Source: Dyadobacter luticola (GTDB lineage Bacteria > Bacteroidota > Bacteroidia > Cytophagales > Spirosomataceae). From it: a stretch of DNA of 64,000 nucleotides. Below the pieces are notes generated by a model. That model searched no databases. It was given only the letters and a program-made list of their open reading frames with translations, and was not told the DNA's origin. Shown here one piece after another: positions 34,160 through 44,229 of the stretch. How positions within the stretch are numbered: position 1 is the stretch's first letter; each line of letters opens with the position of its first letter. The stretch is from assembly GCF_005860805.1 (NCBI RefSeq), contig NZ_VCEJ01000005.1, positions 310,001-374,000 on the forward strand, read 5' to 3'. The position numbers and the translations under genes are program-made.

Positions 34160-34172
34160 AAGAAGTTAAGGG

Positions 34173-34976
34173 TTACTCCTTAACTTCTACCACATCCCCC
34201 ACTTTTACAACCCCAAATCCCTTAGCCACCACATTCTGCCCAAACAGGATTTTGTTATTTACCTTTCGGTAAGTCGCCAGTGTTTTCAGTGGCTCCGGGG
34301 ATTTTTCGGCAGTTTGGGGATTGACAGTCGTCAGGATGCATCGGGCGCAGGGTTTTAGTATTTCAAAATCCAGGTTTCCGATCGAAATCTTTTTCCATTG
34401 ATCTTCTTCAAAAGGCTCGGTGCCGGTGATGACAAAATTGGGACGGAAGCGCGTCATCGTGATCGGTTCCGGGAGTTTGGCATTCAGGTCGTCGAGGGAG
34501 GCCTGGGAGATAACCAGGTAAGGATATCCATCTGCGAAACTTACATATTCATCGTTCTTGGCATATTTTGTATCCACCTGCCGCCGAGTCGATTTCGGCA
34601 TCACGACCAGCCGCAAATTTTGTCCCAATTCCTTGCTTAGCCACGCGTCAGCTTCGTCGCAAACTGTTACAGCTTCCACTAAATCGTCCCAGATCGTTAC
34701 CGTCACGGGATTTCTTGTAACCGGCTCGAAAGGTACCAATACATCATTTCCAGGTTCCAGCCGGTTTGAAATTTTGAGGTGACTTTCTTCCAGCGCAACA
34801 TCGATCAGCGCCATTTTGGAATAAATACGCTGGGTGATGAACTTGTCATTTTCGTCAATAATCATCCAGCGGCGATCGTATTGCAATCCTCTTTCTTCCG
34901 TTTGCGCCTCGCTGAGCCGGATTCCGCCCAGGGATTTTACCGGATATATCCAGATTTCTGAAAGGTACATTGTCAT
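34173..34976 (-). CDS. MOSC-domain protein (mARC/YcbX-like)
   Basis: 267 residues from ATG 34976 (TTG 34994 in frame). MOSC N-terminal beta-barrel: YLSEIWIYPVKSLGGIRLSEAQTEERGLQYDRRWMI (in part). The MOSC core holds the Cys of PCARCILTTVNPQTAE (about 211-226), the molybdenum-ligand position in mARC/YcbX proteins, and LFGQNVVAKGFGVVKVGD at the end. It probably reduces N-hydroxylated compounds using a molybdenum cofactor. It follows the NHL lipoprotein gene by about 10 nt. Confidence 0.9.
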   Translation of the reverse strand: MTMYLSEIWIYPVKSLGGIRLSEAQTEERGLQYDRRWMIIDENDKFITQRIYSKMALIDVALEESHLKISNRLEPGNDVLVPFEPVTRNPVTVTIWDDLVEAVTVCDEADAWLSKELGQNLRLVVMPKSTRRQVDTKYAKNDEYVSFADGYPYLVISQASLDDLNAKLPEPITMTRFRPNFVITGTEPFEEDQWKKISIGNLDFEILKPCARCILTTVNPQTAEKSPEPLKTLATYRKVNNKILFGQNVVAKGFGVVKVGDVVEVKE

Positions 34977-34986
34977 GTTGCTTTGC

Positions 34987-36309
34987 TTATTCAATGGTTA
35001 TTTTTCTGATCCGGTTATTAAAAGAATCGGTCACAAACAGTTTGCCCGCAGTGTCGAATGTGCTGCCTTGCGGATAGTAAAATTTCGCCTCCGCACCGGG
35101 GCCTTCTGCATAGCCCGCTGTTCCTGGCTGGCCTGCGAGTGTAGTCACAAATCCGTCGGGGTAAATCAGCCGGATGCAATGATTGTACAAATCAGCCACA
35201 TATAAGTTGCCGACTTTGTCAATCTGTACATTACTTGGCTGGTTGAACATGGCCTCTTTGGCGGTACCGTCTTTGAATCCATTTTGTTCCGGCTTGCCTG
35301 CAAATGTGGTCACAGTTCCATCAGAAGTGATTTTTCGGATGCAGTGATTGTGCTTGTCCGCAACAAAAATATTCCCCTGGTCATCGAATGTCAGGTGCGC
35401 CGGGAAATAGAATTTCGCTTCCCGCAACTTACCGTCGGCAAAGCCGGGCGTGCTCCCTGCAAAGGTGGTTACCTGTCCCTCCGGCGATATTTTTCGTATT
35501 AAACCATTTTCCGTGTCACAAATCCAGAGCGTCCCGGCCTGGTCCAGTTTAACGCCATAAGGTTTTTTGAATGTCGCTGTTTTGACATTTCCGTCCGCAG
35601 AACCTTCCTTGTCTGGTCCGCCCGCGATGGTCGTCAATGTTCCGTCGGGCGTAACTTTCCGGATCGCATTGTTCTGATGATCCGCGATGTAGATGGTTCC
35701 GTCAGGTCCGAGATCGATGCCGATCGGAAATTTCATCAGCGCCTTATCGCCCTTTCCATCCTGAAAACCGGAATGCGGCGTGCCGGCGATAGTCGTCACC
35801 GTACCGTCCGAAGCAATTTTTCGAACCAGGCAATTTCCCTGGTCCGTCAGATAAAAGTTTTGTTTTGAATCAAAAATAATCTTGTAAGGCCCTTCAAATT
35901 TCACGGCATCCGGCGCGCCATCGGCAAAGCCTTTTTGCCCGCCGGTGAAGTAGCTTACCGTGGCTTTATAGGTATATCTGAATTTTTCAGTAGATGTAAA
36001 TTCTTTTCCGTTAACCGATAAAACCAACGCGCCAAACCCACATTTGTCAGGAACCGTAGCCGTGATTTCAGTGTCCTTGACTGACTTGATTTCAGCAGAT
36101 AAACCATTAATTTTTAAAGAAATGTCACTGACAGAATTTCCAAAATTACCTCCCCGGATCGTGATCAATGTTCCTTTCGGGCCGTTGACAGGCGCAAAAT
36201 TTGCCAGTGTAGTGATCGGGTCGGGGCCGGTGATGGGGCCGGATTTTTCTTTGCAGGACAAAAAAATAACCGACGCGATGAATGTGTATAATGTTAAAAA
36301 ACGTCTCAT
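34987..36309 (-). CDS. lipoprotein with IPT/TIG domain and NHL repeats
   Basis: 440 residues. Lipobox LSC near residue 19. An IPT/TIG domain (NFAPVNGPKGTLITIRGGNFG, in part; about 37-110) is followed by about six NHL propeller repeats, each with a pattern like GPDGTIYIADHQNNAIRKVTPDG and TTIAGG (about 130-440). It is an outer-membrane- or periplasm-anchored binding propeller. Its start overlaps the stop of the secreted dehydrogenase-like gene (ATGA), so both products are made together. Confidence 0.85.
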   Translation of the reverse strand: MRRFLTLYTFIASVIFLSCKEKSGPITGPDPITTLANFAPVNGPKGTLITIRGGNFGNSVSDISLKINGLSAEIKSVKDTEITATVPDKCGFGALVLSVNGKEFTSTEKFRYTYKATVSYFTGGQKGFADGAPDAVKFEGPYKIIFDSKQNFYLTDQGNCLVRKIASDGTVTTIAGTPHSGFQDGKGDKALMKFPIGIDLGPDGTIYIADHQNNAIRKVTPDGTLTTIAGGPDKEGSADGNVKTATFKKPYGVKLDQAGTLWICDTENGLIRKISPEGQVTTFAGSTPGFADGKLREAKFYFPAHLTFDDQGNIFVADKHNHCIRKITSDGTVTTFAGKPEQNGFKDGTAKEAMFNQPSNVQIDKVGNLYVADLYNHCIRLIYPDGFVTTLAGQPGTAGYAEGPGAEAKFYYPQGSTFDTAGKLFVTDSFNNRIRKITIE

Positions 36310-37946
36310 CGGTTCACAAAGATTCTGGTCGTCATTTGCTGGGAATTTAGCTCGGCTTTGAGTACATAAATGCCGCTGTGCAGCGCCGAAATGTCGATTT
36401 CTGCTTGTCCGTCTGGCGCGGGTTTACTCTCATTAATTAATGTTCTTCCTGAAATATCCGTCACAGAAAGAGCCACGGCCTGTGATTTGAAAGGCAGCTC
36501 GACGATCATTTTGTCCGCGCCGGGATTCGGATAAGCTTTGAATTTTCCTTTTGCCGAAGGCGATATCGCTGTGACGATGGCATGTTTCGGAAATGTCAGC
36601 TCCCAGATCTGCCCCTGACCTTCCAGTACATATAGCTTATTGTCAACGATTTTCGCATCCGTTGGGTTTTTGAAATGATTAGCAATCAAATGCGCATTCA
36701 AGGTGTAATCGTCTCCCGCCGTATTCTTTTTTAAATCCAGCATTAACAAGTCCTGGCTCGGATCATTCATCGGCCCGTAAGATTCCGAACCTTCCTGGTA
36801 GCTCAGCACAAAACCTTTCCCGGTATATGCCCCGCCAAACTCGGATTTGTTATCAAAAACCAACCCCAGCGGAGAGCGGTGACCTGTGAATGTACTTACC
36901 GCTTTTCCCTGGTCACTGGCATCCATCACATTGCCGGTCGCAGGATCGCGATATTTATCAGCATCGGGCCCGGCGTTTTGGATCGGTTTGCGGAATGTCA
37001 GGGTTTTAGGTTTTTGAGGATAATTTTTATCGTCGTGAAAAGCCCCGATCTGGTAGCTGGTGTAGGCGTGGTTGAGCAATTTATCCGCTTCGGCATTATA
37101 ACCGGTAAACTGCATTGGTGTGTCATTTCCGCCCATTTCCCACGGAAAACCATAATGTGCGCCCGACCTGATCCAATTCATTTCCTCGGGATCGTCGCGG
37201 TCGCCAGAATTTTCGACGCTGAACAAATCACCGTTTGCCGCAAACGCCAGACTAAATGCATTTCTCACGCCCCGCACATAAATGTAGGGCGCCAGCGCGG
37301 CGGAGTCATTGGGCAATGCCAAGTTTTCCGCGTTGGCGGGCAGCTTGAAAATGCAGCTCGTCAAAGCAATTTCGCGCAAATTGGGATAGCGGCCCTCATT
37401 ATCTTTTACTTCTCCGTGATCCGTCCGGGAGCCGCTGGCGATGAACATATCTTTGCCATCAGGCGAGAAACAAATCGCGCTGAATGCGTGGTCAAATAAT
37501 GTTTTAGAGGAAGCATGCTCGGCGGTTTTGAAAATTTCCGTCCAGACTAATTTACCGGACGAAATCTTGGACTTTACTGCTTTTCCGTAACCCGATACGC
37601 CCTGCTGAATTACCACATTACCCACCAGGAAAATGCTGCCGTCGTGCACGGCAAGACCTTGTAAATAATTGATCTGATGGTCTTCCGCACCTGAAATTCT
37701 TTGCAGTGCGTAGCTTCCACCAGCTCCGGGTACTAAATGAAAAAGGTCACCATTCCAGGCTATCGTATAAAAAGATTTATCCGAAGGATCGTAAACAATC
37801 CGGGTCTGAGTGTCAGTGTTATCGATTTTGAAAAAAGGTCGGACGGAAATGTCATCTCGTAAAGTTTTCGGCGTCTGGCCTTTGACAGTCAGAATGTTGG
37901 CGGTTAACAATACAATGATTACTAAACAAAAGGAAATGTGTTTCAT
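36306..37946 (-). CDS. T9SS-secreted glucose/sorbosone dehydrogenase-like propeller
   Basis: 546 residues. Signal peptide (ISFCLVIIVLLTANILTVKG). The GSDH-type block is RGVRNAFSLAFAANGDLFSV and ENSGDRDDPEEMNWIRSGAHYGFPWE (about 225-275). The last ~80 residues form a type A T9SS sorting domain (AYPNPGADKMIVELPF, then ISGRTLINES and a GIYVLKAE/TTRIFVNR ending). Such proteins are exported by T9SS and can oxidise sugars with PQQ, though binding residues cannot be confirmed by eye. It is cotranscribed with the NHL lipoprotein. Confidence 0.88.
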   Translation of the reverse strand: MKHISFCLVIIVLLTANILTVKGQTPKTLRDDISVRPFFKIDNTDTQTRIVYDPSDKSFYTIAWNGDLFHLVPGAGGSYALQRISGAEDHQINYLQGLAVHDGSIFLVGNVVIQQGVSGYGKAVKSKISSGKLVWTEIFKTAEHASSKTLFDHAFSAICFSPDGKDMFIASGSRTDHGEVKDNEGRYPNLREIALTSCIFKLPANAENLALPNDSAALAPYIYVRGVRNAFSLAFAANGDLFSVENSGDRDDPEEMNWIRSGAHYGFPWEMGGNDTPMQFTGYNAEADKLLNHAYTSYQIGAFHDDKNYPQKPKTLTFRKPIQNAGPDADKYRDPATGNVMDASDQGKAVSTFTGHRSPLGLVFDNKSEFGGAYTGKGFVLSYQEGSESYGPMNDPSQDLLMLDLKKNTAGDDYTLNAHLIANHFKNPTDAKIVDNKLYVLEGQGQIWELTFPKHAIVTAISPSAKGKFKAYPNPGADKMIVELPFKSQAVALSVTDISGRTLINESKPAPDGQAEIDISALHSGIYVLKAELNSQQMTTRIFVNR

Positions 37947-37967
37947 ACATTGTCGGTTAAGGGTTTT

Positions 37968-38966
37968 TTAAAACTCCATTCTTGCCAGCGGGCTTACGGT
38001 CTGGTCGGTGAAATCGTCGGCCAGGAATTTGTAATGTGCCGCCATCGCGATCATGGCCGCATTGTCGGTGCAATATTCAAATGCGGGGATGTACACTTTC
38101 CAGCCCAGTTTTTCGCCCAGTTCGAGCAGTGATTTGCGTAGCCCGGAATTCGCCGAAACGCCACCGGCAATCGCAATTTCTTTGATACCTGTCTCCCTCG
38201 CCGCTTTTTTTTGTTTTTTCAACAAAATATCAATCAATGTATACTGAATGCTGGCGCAGATATCATGCAGATTCTCCGAGATAAATGCCGGATTTTCGCG
38301 CACCTGTTTTTGCAAAAAATATAAAAAGGAAGTCTTGATCCCACTAAAAGAGAAATCCAGCCCAGGCATTTCAGGCAGTGGAAAAGGGTAGGTGAGCGGG
38401 TTACCCAGTGCAGCATATTTATCGATCAGCGGGCCGCCGGGGTAGGGCAGGTTAAGCAGTTTGGCGGTTTTGTCAAAAGCCTCGCCCACAGCGTCATCCC
38501 GTGTTTCGCCGATAATCTGCATATCGAGCGGGCCTGAAACTTTTACAATTTGCGTATGCCCGCCGCTGACGGTCAGACAAAGGAAAGGGAATTCCGGTTT
38601 TGGGTCGTCGATGAAATGTGCCAGCACGTGCGCCTGCATATGGTTCACTTCAATCAGCGGAATGTCCAGCCCCAGCGCCATCGATTTGGCGAAGGAAGTA
38701 CCTACCAGCAACGCGCCCAGCAAACCGGGTCCTTTGGTGAAAGCAATGGCATCCAGGTCTTTTTTTGCTACTTTTGCATCCATCAATGCTTTATCCACGA
38801 CCGGCAGAATGTGCTGCTGGTGCGCGCGCGAGGCAAGCTCGGGGACAACACCGCCGTATTGGGTATGAATGAGTTGTGTAGCGACAACATTCGAGCCGAT
38901 TTCCCCGTTTATGATTACGGCTGCGGAGGTTTCGTCACAAGAAGATTCAATGGCGAGAATATTCAT
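37968..38966 (-). CDS. tsaD: tRNA N6-adenosine threonylcarbamoyltransferase TsaD
   Basis: 332 residues. MNILAIESSCDETSAAVI marks the N-terminus, with LASRAHQQHI, the metal-binding HMQAHVLAHF (His109, His113), LTVSGGHTQIV and the ATP-binding AIAGGVSANSGLRKSL; DNAAMIAMAAH is the last block. It installs t6A37 on ANN-decoding tRNAs, including the CAU-anticodon tRNAs found in this window. It is divergent from tamB, with 58 nt between their starts. Confidence 0.97.
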   Translation of the reverse strand: MNILAIESSCDETSAAVIINGEIGSNVVATQLIHTQYGGVVPELASRAHQQHILPVVDKALMDAKVAKKDLDAIAFTKGPGLLGALLVGTSFAKSMALGLDIPLIEVNHMQAHVLAHFIDDPKPEFPFLCLTVSGGHTQIVKVSGPLDMQIIGETRDDAVGEAFDKTAKLLNLPYPGGPLIDKYAALGNPLTYPFPLPEMPGLDFSFSGIKTSFLYFLQKQVRENPAFISENLHDICASIQYTLIDILLKKQKKAARETGIKEIAIAGGVSANSGLRKSLLELGEKLGWKVYIPAFEYCTDNAAMIAMAAHYKFLADDFTDQTVSPLARMEF

Positions 38967-39024
38967 ATCTCGCGAAATTAAGCATTAACAATAAGATAAG
39001 CAGTATCCCCCTGCGAAGCTGTAT

Positions 39025-42000
39025 ATGTTAAGATTCCTGAAGGCGTTTGGTAATGGTCTGGTCGTAGCAATCATCTTTGCGCTCATCGCGCTGGGCATCG
39101 CCACCATCGCACTTCAGCTTCCCTCTGTCCAGACCTGGGCCGTAAAAGAAGTCACCGCTTCCGTCTCGGAAAAGCTCGGTTACCCGATTTCAATCGAAAG
39201 AGTCAATATCAAGTGGTTTGATGTGGTTTCGCTGGAAGGGATTTCGGTGAAGGATACCGCTCAGAAAGATATGATCGACGTCGGGCGGATCGATGTGAAC
39301 CTCAATGTCAGCAACATTTACGAAAACTCGGCGAAGGAAATTTTCCTCGACGAGGTGATGGTTTTCCAGCCCGATGTGCAACTTTCCATCATTCCCAGCT
39401 CCGGCTCGCTGAACATTGACGGCTTCATCGAGCGCATCAATGAGCTGACTGCCCCGAAAGTGCCGCGCCCGAAAAATGCGCCGGAGAATAATACCCCATT
39501 TATTATCGGAAAATCCAGGGTGGTCGACGGCCGGTTCAGCTACGACGATCCGCGACAAACCAGGGACCGGGGCGCCCGCGTTTTCGATTACTCGCATTTC
39601 AAGCTCGACCATTTGTATGGAGAACTGAAAAATTTCCTTGTGCAGGGCGATACCATTTCTTTTTTGGCCAACAACCTGACGACCATCGACCGGCAGACGG
39701 GACTGGAAATGCATGATCTGGACACGAAGTTTTTATTCTGTCAAAAAAAGATGGAATTGAAAGAGCTGGACGCGCGTATCGGACATTCGCGACTGCGAGA
39801 GGAAATTATTTTTTTCTATAACCGCTCCGGCGAGCTGGGTGATTTTAATCATAAAATAAAGCTTAAAGGGCATTTGGTCAACAGTCACGTCGATTCGCGC
39901 GATTTGGGCTTGTTTTCCAGTTATATCGACCGGTTGCATGAAAGCTGGGATATTTCCGGGGATTTTAATGGAAAGGTCGACGACTTCATGCTTTCAGGTA
40001 CCGATCTGCGATTTGGAAAAAATAGCAGGCTGATCGGCGATCTGGGCTTCAAAGGTTTGCCCCAAATCGAGGGCGTGCTGATGGATATCCGGCTGTCGCT
40101 TTCGAAAGTCGATCCCGATGACATTGTGCAATATTATCCGGAGTGGGATATGTACCCGACGCTGGAAAAGTTTGGCATGACGCTGCTCGACGGCACATTC
40201 AAAGGAACATTGGAGGACTTCGCGGTGAATGCTTCGGCGTCGTCACAAATGGGCGAAGTGGCCGGAGACCTGGTTTTTCACATTGCCGATCAGAAAACGA
40301 CGACTTATTCCGGGCAAATTAAGACCTCAGAATTTGAGCTGGGTAAGCTGCTCGACGAGGAAGAAACTTGGCAGAAACTCGATTTTGACGGAAAAATTTA
40401 TGGAAAGGGCCTCGAACTGAAATTTGCGTCCACAGACCTGAATGCGGTAGTGGGAAAAGTGGGTTTCAAACATTACGATTACCGGAACCTCCGCCTGCGG
40501 GGAAATCTTCAAAATCAATATTTCAACGGAAATGTCAGCGCAAAGGATAGCAACCTGATCGTCAATGTGGAGGGTGAATTTGACCTGTCCGGCGCACAGA
40601 ATGCATTCAACATTCAGGGTTTGGTTGAAAAGGCAAACCTGGAGGAACTGGGTTTTGCAAAAGACCCGATCACCCTGCGTACCCAGCTGAATGTGAATGT
40701 CACGGGAAATACGATCGACGAGCTGACCGGTGACGCCAAGCTGCTGAATACGTATTTGTTGATGACCAATAAGGAGCGCAACCTGGTCATCGATACACTC
40801 GTGTTTTCTTCGCGCCAGCAAAGTGAAAAGCGTGTCTTGCAACTGGAAAGCGAGTTTTTGTCCGCAAAAATGTCGGGTAACTTCCTGCCGACGCAGGCCT
40901 GGAAGGATGTGAGCCAGGTGATGGACGAGTACATGCTTTACTTTTTTGAAAATGAAGCCAATCGTGAGCAGTATTATGCCAAAAAGCCTATTCAGCAGGT
41001 AAATAACCGCTACCAGATTGATTATGAGGTAGAATCACGCAATTTGTCGCGGTTTCTGGCATTCCTGAGTCCGGATATTTATGTTTCAAAAGGTGCGAGG
41101 GCGGAAGGTGTTTTTAAAATGGATAACACCGCCATCCTGACATTGAATGCGGCTTCCGACACGGTGCGCTATGGTACCAATAACTTTTATAACTCTGAGG
41201 TAGACGTCACTACTTCCAAATTTGTGAACAGTGCCGAGGTACTTGCTTCGGCGCTGGTGACTTCCGACAAGCAGCAGATCAGCAGCCTGGTACCCACCGA
41301 AAAATTGGAAATGGAAGGTACCTGGGACGTGGACCACATTGATTTTAACGGGGAAATCCACCAGATCAAAAGTACCAACCGTGCCAACCTGGCGGGCGAG
41401 ATACGCTTCCTCGCCGCGGGACTGGATATCAGTTTCCAGGATTCTAAAATGTACCTGCTCGACGAAGAATGGTCGGTGCCGAAAGAAAGTTTGATTTCGA
41501 TTGAAGGTACCAACATTAATATGTCGAATGTTGGGTTAATCAGCGGCAAGCAACGTATTTTCCTGGCGGGCATGATCTCCGAAAATCCGGAAAGGAGCCT
41601 GACGCTGAATATCAGAAACTTCAAGCTGGGAAGTTTGAACCCGGTTTTCAACACACAGCTGGCGGGTATCATGGACGGTACCGCGCGGATGAAAGATGTG
41701 TACAACAGTGTCGTGCTGGATGCGAGTTTTAATGTGGAAAGTCTGGGCTACGGTCAGTATGAATTCGGGAATCTCTCTGGCAGCGCGGATTGGGACCAGG
41801 TGGTGAGCGAGCTGGAAATTGATGCGCAGTTGAGTAAGAATGCGCGCCGGGTTTTCAATCTGGTCGGTTCTTATCGTCCCAAGCTGACTTCCAACACATT
41901 AAATCTCAAAGCGATTTTCAACCAGATCGACTTTAAAGCGTTGGAGCCTTTTGCCGAGGGTTTGGTTTCGGACGTCGGCGGCGTGGCGCAGGGGACGGTT

Positions 42001-43629
42001 TTGATCAAAGGGGTGGTGAATGCACCCGTGCTGGAAGGTTCGCTGATGGTAGAAAAAGGGCGGATGAAGTTCGATTACCTGCAATCGGTTTTCACATTTA
42101 ATGATAAAATCAATTTTACCGAAAGTGAAATTACCGTCAACAACATTCTGCTGACCGATACAGACGGAAATTCGGCCACTTTGCGCGGCGGGGTTTTTCA
42201 TGATGGTTTTAAATATTTTTCACTCGGCTTCAATGCGGACCTCCGCAATTTTAAGATCCTGAACACGTCGACGCGGGATAATGATATGTTTTACGGCACG
42301 GCTTACGTAACCGGCCCGGTAGCGGTTTTTGGCCCGATCGATAACCTTAACATTGAAGCGAATGTGACGAGTAACAAAGGCACGAAAATCCACATTCCGC
42401 TCGACGGCGCTACCGAAGTGACGACGCAGGACTATATCCAGTTTGTGAGCAAAATGCCCAAACTCGACAGTACGACCAACAATGTGCCCGATTCTATCAG
42501 CCGCGAGCAGGTGGCTGGCGGTATCAAAATGGATTTCAATTTCAACCTGACGCCGGATGCAACCTGCGAGATTATCTTCGACCGGCAGACGGGCGACATT
42601 ATCCGCGGAAATGGTACGGGGCGGCTCAACCTGAACATTGATACCCAGGGCGATTTCACCATGGCGGGTACTTACGAAATTGAGCGCGGAGATTACAATT
42701 TTACTTTGCAGAATGTCATCAACAAGAAATTCAACATTAAACCCGGCAGCCGTATCATCTGGTCGGGCGATCCTTATGGGGCGCAGCTGGATGTGAAGGC
42801 GGGTTACACCCAGATGGTTTCGCTGGCGGGTGTGCTGCCTACAACGAGTTCGAGCTCGGCGGGTACCGGAAATGATGCCTTGTCGAGAAGGTACCCGGTG
42901 GAAGTGACGATCGGGCTGTCGGACAGGCTTATGGCGCCGACGATTAAGTATGACCTTAAAATCCTGGATAATCCCTCCTTGAATGCATACCGCGGGCAGC
43001 TGGAAGCATTTCAGAATAAACTCAAATCCGACGAGCAGGAACTCAGCCGGCAGGTAAGTAGCTTGCTGGTCGTAAGCCAGTTATTGCCCGAAGCCAGTCT
43101 CGCGACGGTCGGCAGCCAGAATTTCCTGGGCAGCAGCATTACTGAGCTGGTATCCAACCAAATCAGCCGCTGGGCGTCGGGGATCAACGAAAACCTGGAA
43201 GTAGGGGTTTCGGGACTTTCTTTGGACCAGAATGCTTTGAATAATTTACAGTTAAGATTTTCCTACCGCTTTTTAAATGATCGTTTCAGGGTAACCCGTG
43301 ACGGACGTTTTACTTCCGGCGCGCAAAGCCAGACCGGTGCAGTAGCTTATAGTGCAGCGAGTTTGCTGGGAGAATGGACTTTGGAATACTGGCTCAACCG
43401 GAGCGGCTCAGTGAAAGTGAAAGCTTATAACCGCAACATTCAGAACAGCTTTTACCTGAATAATGCCGTGACGACCGGCGGCGTAAGCATGCAGTTTACC
43501 CACAGCTTCAACCGCCTTTCCCCACCGCCGAAGCCGGAAGTGAAAATCCCGTACATTATCCCGAATGATTCCACGCGGCAGGATACGACGGGCAAAAAAA
43601 TGATTTCGGAGAAGAATTCCGGCCGCTAG
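39025..43629 (+). CDS. tamB: TamB/DUF490-type outer-membrane assembly protein
   Basis: 1534 residues. One N-terminal membrane helix (GLVVAIIFALIALGIATIAL, about 11-30) precedes a very long repetitive beta-structure that spans the periplasm as a hydrophobic groove. The C-terminal DUF490/TamB core includes AGTYEIERGDYNFTLQNVIN and RIIWSGDPYGAQLDVKAGY (about 1213-1250). It is thought to carry phospholipids or help insert outer-membrane proteins. There is no adjacent BamA-like TamA. The tail is polar (KMISEKNSGR). Confidence 0.93.
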   Translation: MLRFLKAFGNGLVVAIIFALIALGIATIALQLPSVQTWAVKEVTASVSEKLGYPISIERVNIKWFDVVSLEGISVKDTAQKDMIDVGRIDVNLNVSNIYENSAKEIFLDEVMVFQPDVQLSIIPSSGSLNIDGFIERINELTAPKVPRPKNAPENNTPFIIGKSRVVDGRFSYDDPRQTRDRGARVFDYSHFKLDHLYGELKNFLVQGDTISFLANNLTTIDRQTGLEMHDLDTKFLFCQKKMELKELDARIGHSRLREEIIFFYNRSGELGDFNHKIKLKGHLVNSHVDSRDLGLFSSYIDRLHESWDISGDFNGKVDDFMLSGTDLRFGKNSRLIGDLGFKGLPQIEGVLMDIRLSLSKVDPDDIVQYYPEWDMYPTLEKFGMTLLDGTFKGTLEDFAVNASASSQMGEVAGDLVFHIADQKTTTYSGQIKTSEFELGKLLDEEETWQKLDFDGKIYGKGLELKFASTDLNAVVGKVGFKHYDYRNLRLRGNLQNQYFNGNVSAKDSNLIVNVEGEFDLSGAQNAFNIQGLVEKANLEELGFAKDPITLRTQLNVNVTGNTIDELTGDAKLLNTYLLMTNKERNLVIDTLVFSSRQQSEKRVLQLESEFLSAKMSGNFLPTQAWKDVSQVMDEYMLYFFENEANREQYYAKKPIQQVNNRYQIDYEVESRNLSRFLAFLSPDIYVSKGARAEGVFKMDNTAILTLNAASDTVRYGTNNFYNSEVDVTTSKFVNSAEVLASALVTSDKQQISSLVPTEKLEMEGTWDVDHIDFNGEIHQIKSTNRANLAGEIRFLAAGLDISFQDSKMYLLDEEWSVPKESLISIEGTNINMSNVGLISGKQRIFLAGMISENPERSLTLNIRNFKLGSLNPVFNTQLAGIMDGTARMKDVYNSVVLDASFNVESLGYGQYEFGNLSGSADWDQVVSELEIDAQLSKNARRVFNLVGSYRPKLTSNTLNLKAIFNQIDFKALEPFAEGLVSDVGGVAQGTVLIKGVVNAPVLEGSLMVEKGRMKFDYLQSVFTFNDKINFTESEITVNNILLTDTDGNSATLRGGVFHDGFKYFSLGFNADLRNFKILNTSTRDNDMFYGTAYVTGPVAVFGPIDNLNIEANVTSNKGTKIHIPLDGATEVTTQDYIQFVSKMPKLDSTTNNVPDSISREQVAGGIKMDFNFNLTPDATCEIIFDRQTGDIIRGNGTGRLNLNIDTQGDFTMAGTYEIERGDYNFTLQNVINKKFNIKPGSRIIWSGDPYGAQLDVKAGYTQMVSLAGVLPTTSSSSAGTGNDALSRRYPVEVTIGLSDRLMAPTIKYDLKILDNPSLNAYRGQLEAFQNKLKSDEQELSRQVSSLLVVSQLLPEASLATVGSQNFLGSSITELVSNQISRWASGINENLEVGVSGLSLDQNALNNLQLRFSYRFLNDRFRVTRDGRFTSGAQSQTGAVAYSAASLLGEWTLEYWLNRSGSVKVKAYNRNIQNSFYLNNAVTTGGVSMQFTHSFNRLSPPPKPEVKIPYIIPNDSTRQDTTGKKMISEKNSGR

Positions 43630-43634
43630 GCATA

Positions 43635-44063
43635 TTATTCGCCTCGGTAGCGCACGGCCAGCCCGCTCAGCATATAGCCCTCTTTTTTAACGGTCGTGTA
43701 ATATTTGTACTTCACATTGATGAGTGCATCTGCTCCGATCTTCTGCGCCTTCATGACCAGTCGGGCGGTCAGTAACTCCTTGGTTTTGGCATCATTACCA
43801 CGCTGCATCATGCGTTTGTCGGAAGTTTGCTCAGCCGTGAGCGAATCCTCGCTGCTGATCTCGATCACCCCGATCTCGGAATACGGCCTTTCCAGCAGCG
43901 CGTTATCATATAGTACTTCAATCGGATATTTTGTACCTGTCGAAATCGGGATGCCGCTGGCGCAGTTCAGGAGAAAACAAGCGGCCGTAAAAATCGAAAG
44001 CCGGGCAAAAAAGCGTGTCAGCGTGGTGGATTTCAATGTGGGTGTCTGGGAATGCGTAGTCAT
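43635..44063 (-). CDS. lipoprotein with YbjQ-like fold
   Basis: 142 residues from ATG 44063 (a longer reading to 44120 is unlikely). Lipobox LLNC. The conserved block AQKIGADALINVKYKYYTTVKKEGYMLSGLAVRY (in part) resembles the heavy-metal-binding/YbjQ domain's GANAV-type strand-helix, preceded by PYSEIGVIEISSEDS. It is probably an outer-membrane lipoprotein of unknown role. It converges with tamB, with 5 nt between the stops. Confidence 0.6.
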   Translation of the reverse strand: MTTHSQTPTLKSTTLTRFFARLSIFTAACFLLNCASGIPISTGTKYPIEVLYDNALLERPYSEIGVIEISSEDSLTAEQTSDKRMMQRGNDAKTKELLTARLVMKAQKIGADALINVKYKYYTTVKKEGYMLSGLAVRYRGE

Positions 44064-44229
44064 AAGTTTATCAAAAAACGGCGGGAATAAAGATAGTTTG
44101 TTTGCTTCAATACATACCAAAAGCCGGTTTATGTTGCATTAACTTTCCCATACCATTTATCATGAAGTCATTGTGAAATGTAAGATTGTATCCTATTTTA
44201 ACAGTTTACACCTAATCCAGATAATTAAG

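Noticed and set aside
43705..44142. 145-residue plus-strand frame opposite the YbjQ-like lipoprotein
   Set aside because: It is antisense to a gene with a lipobox and a conserved C-terminal block, and has no plausible features of its own.
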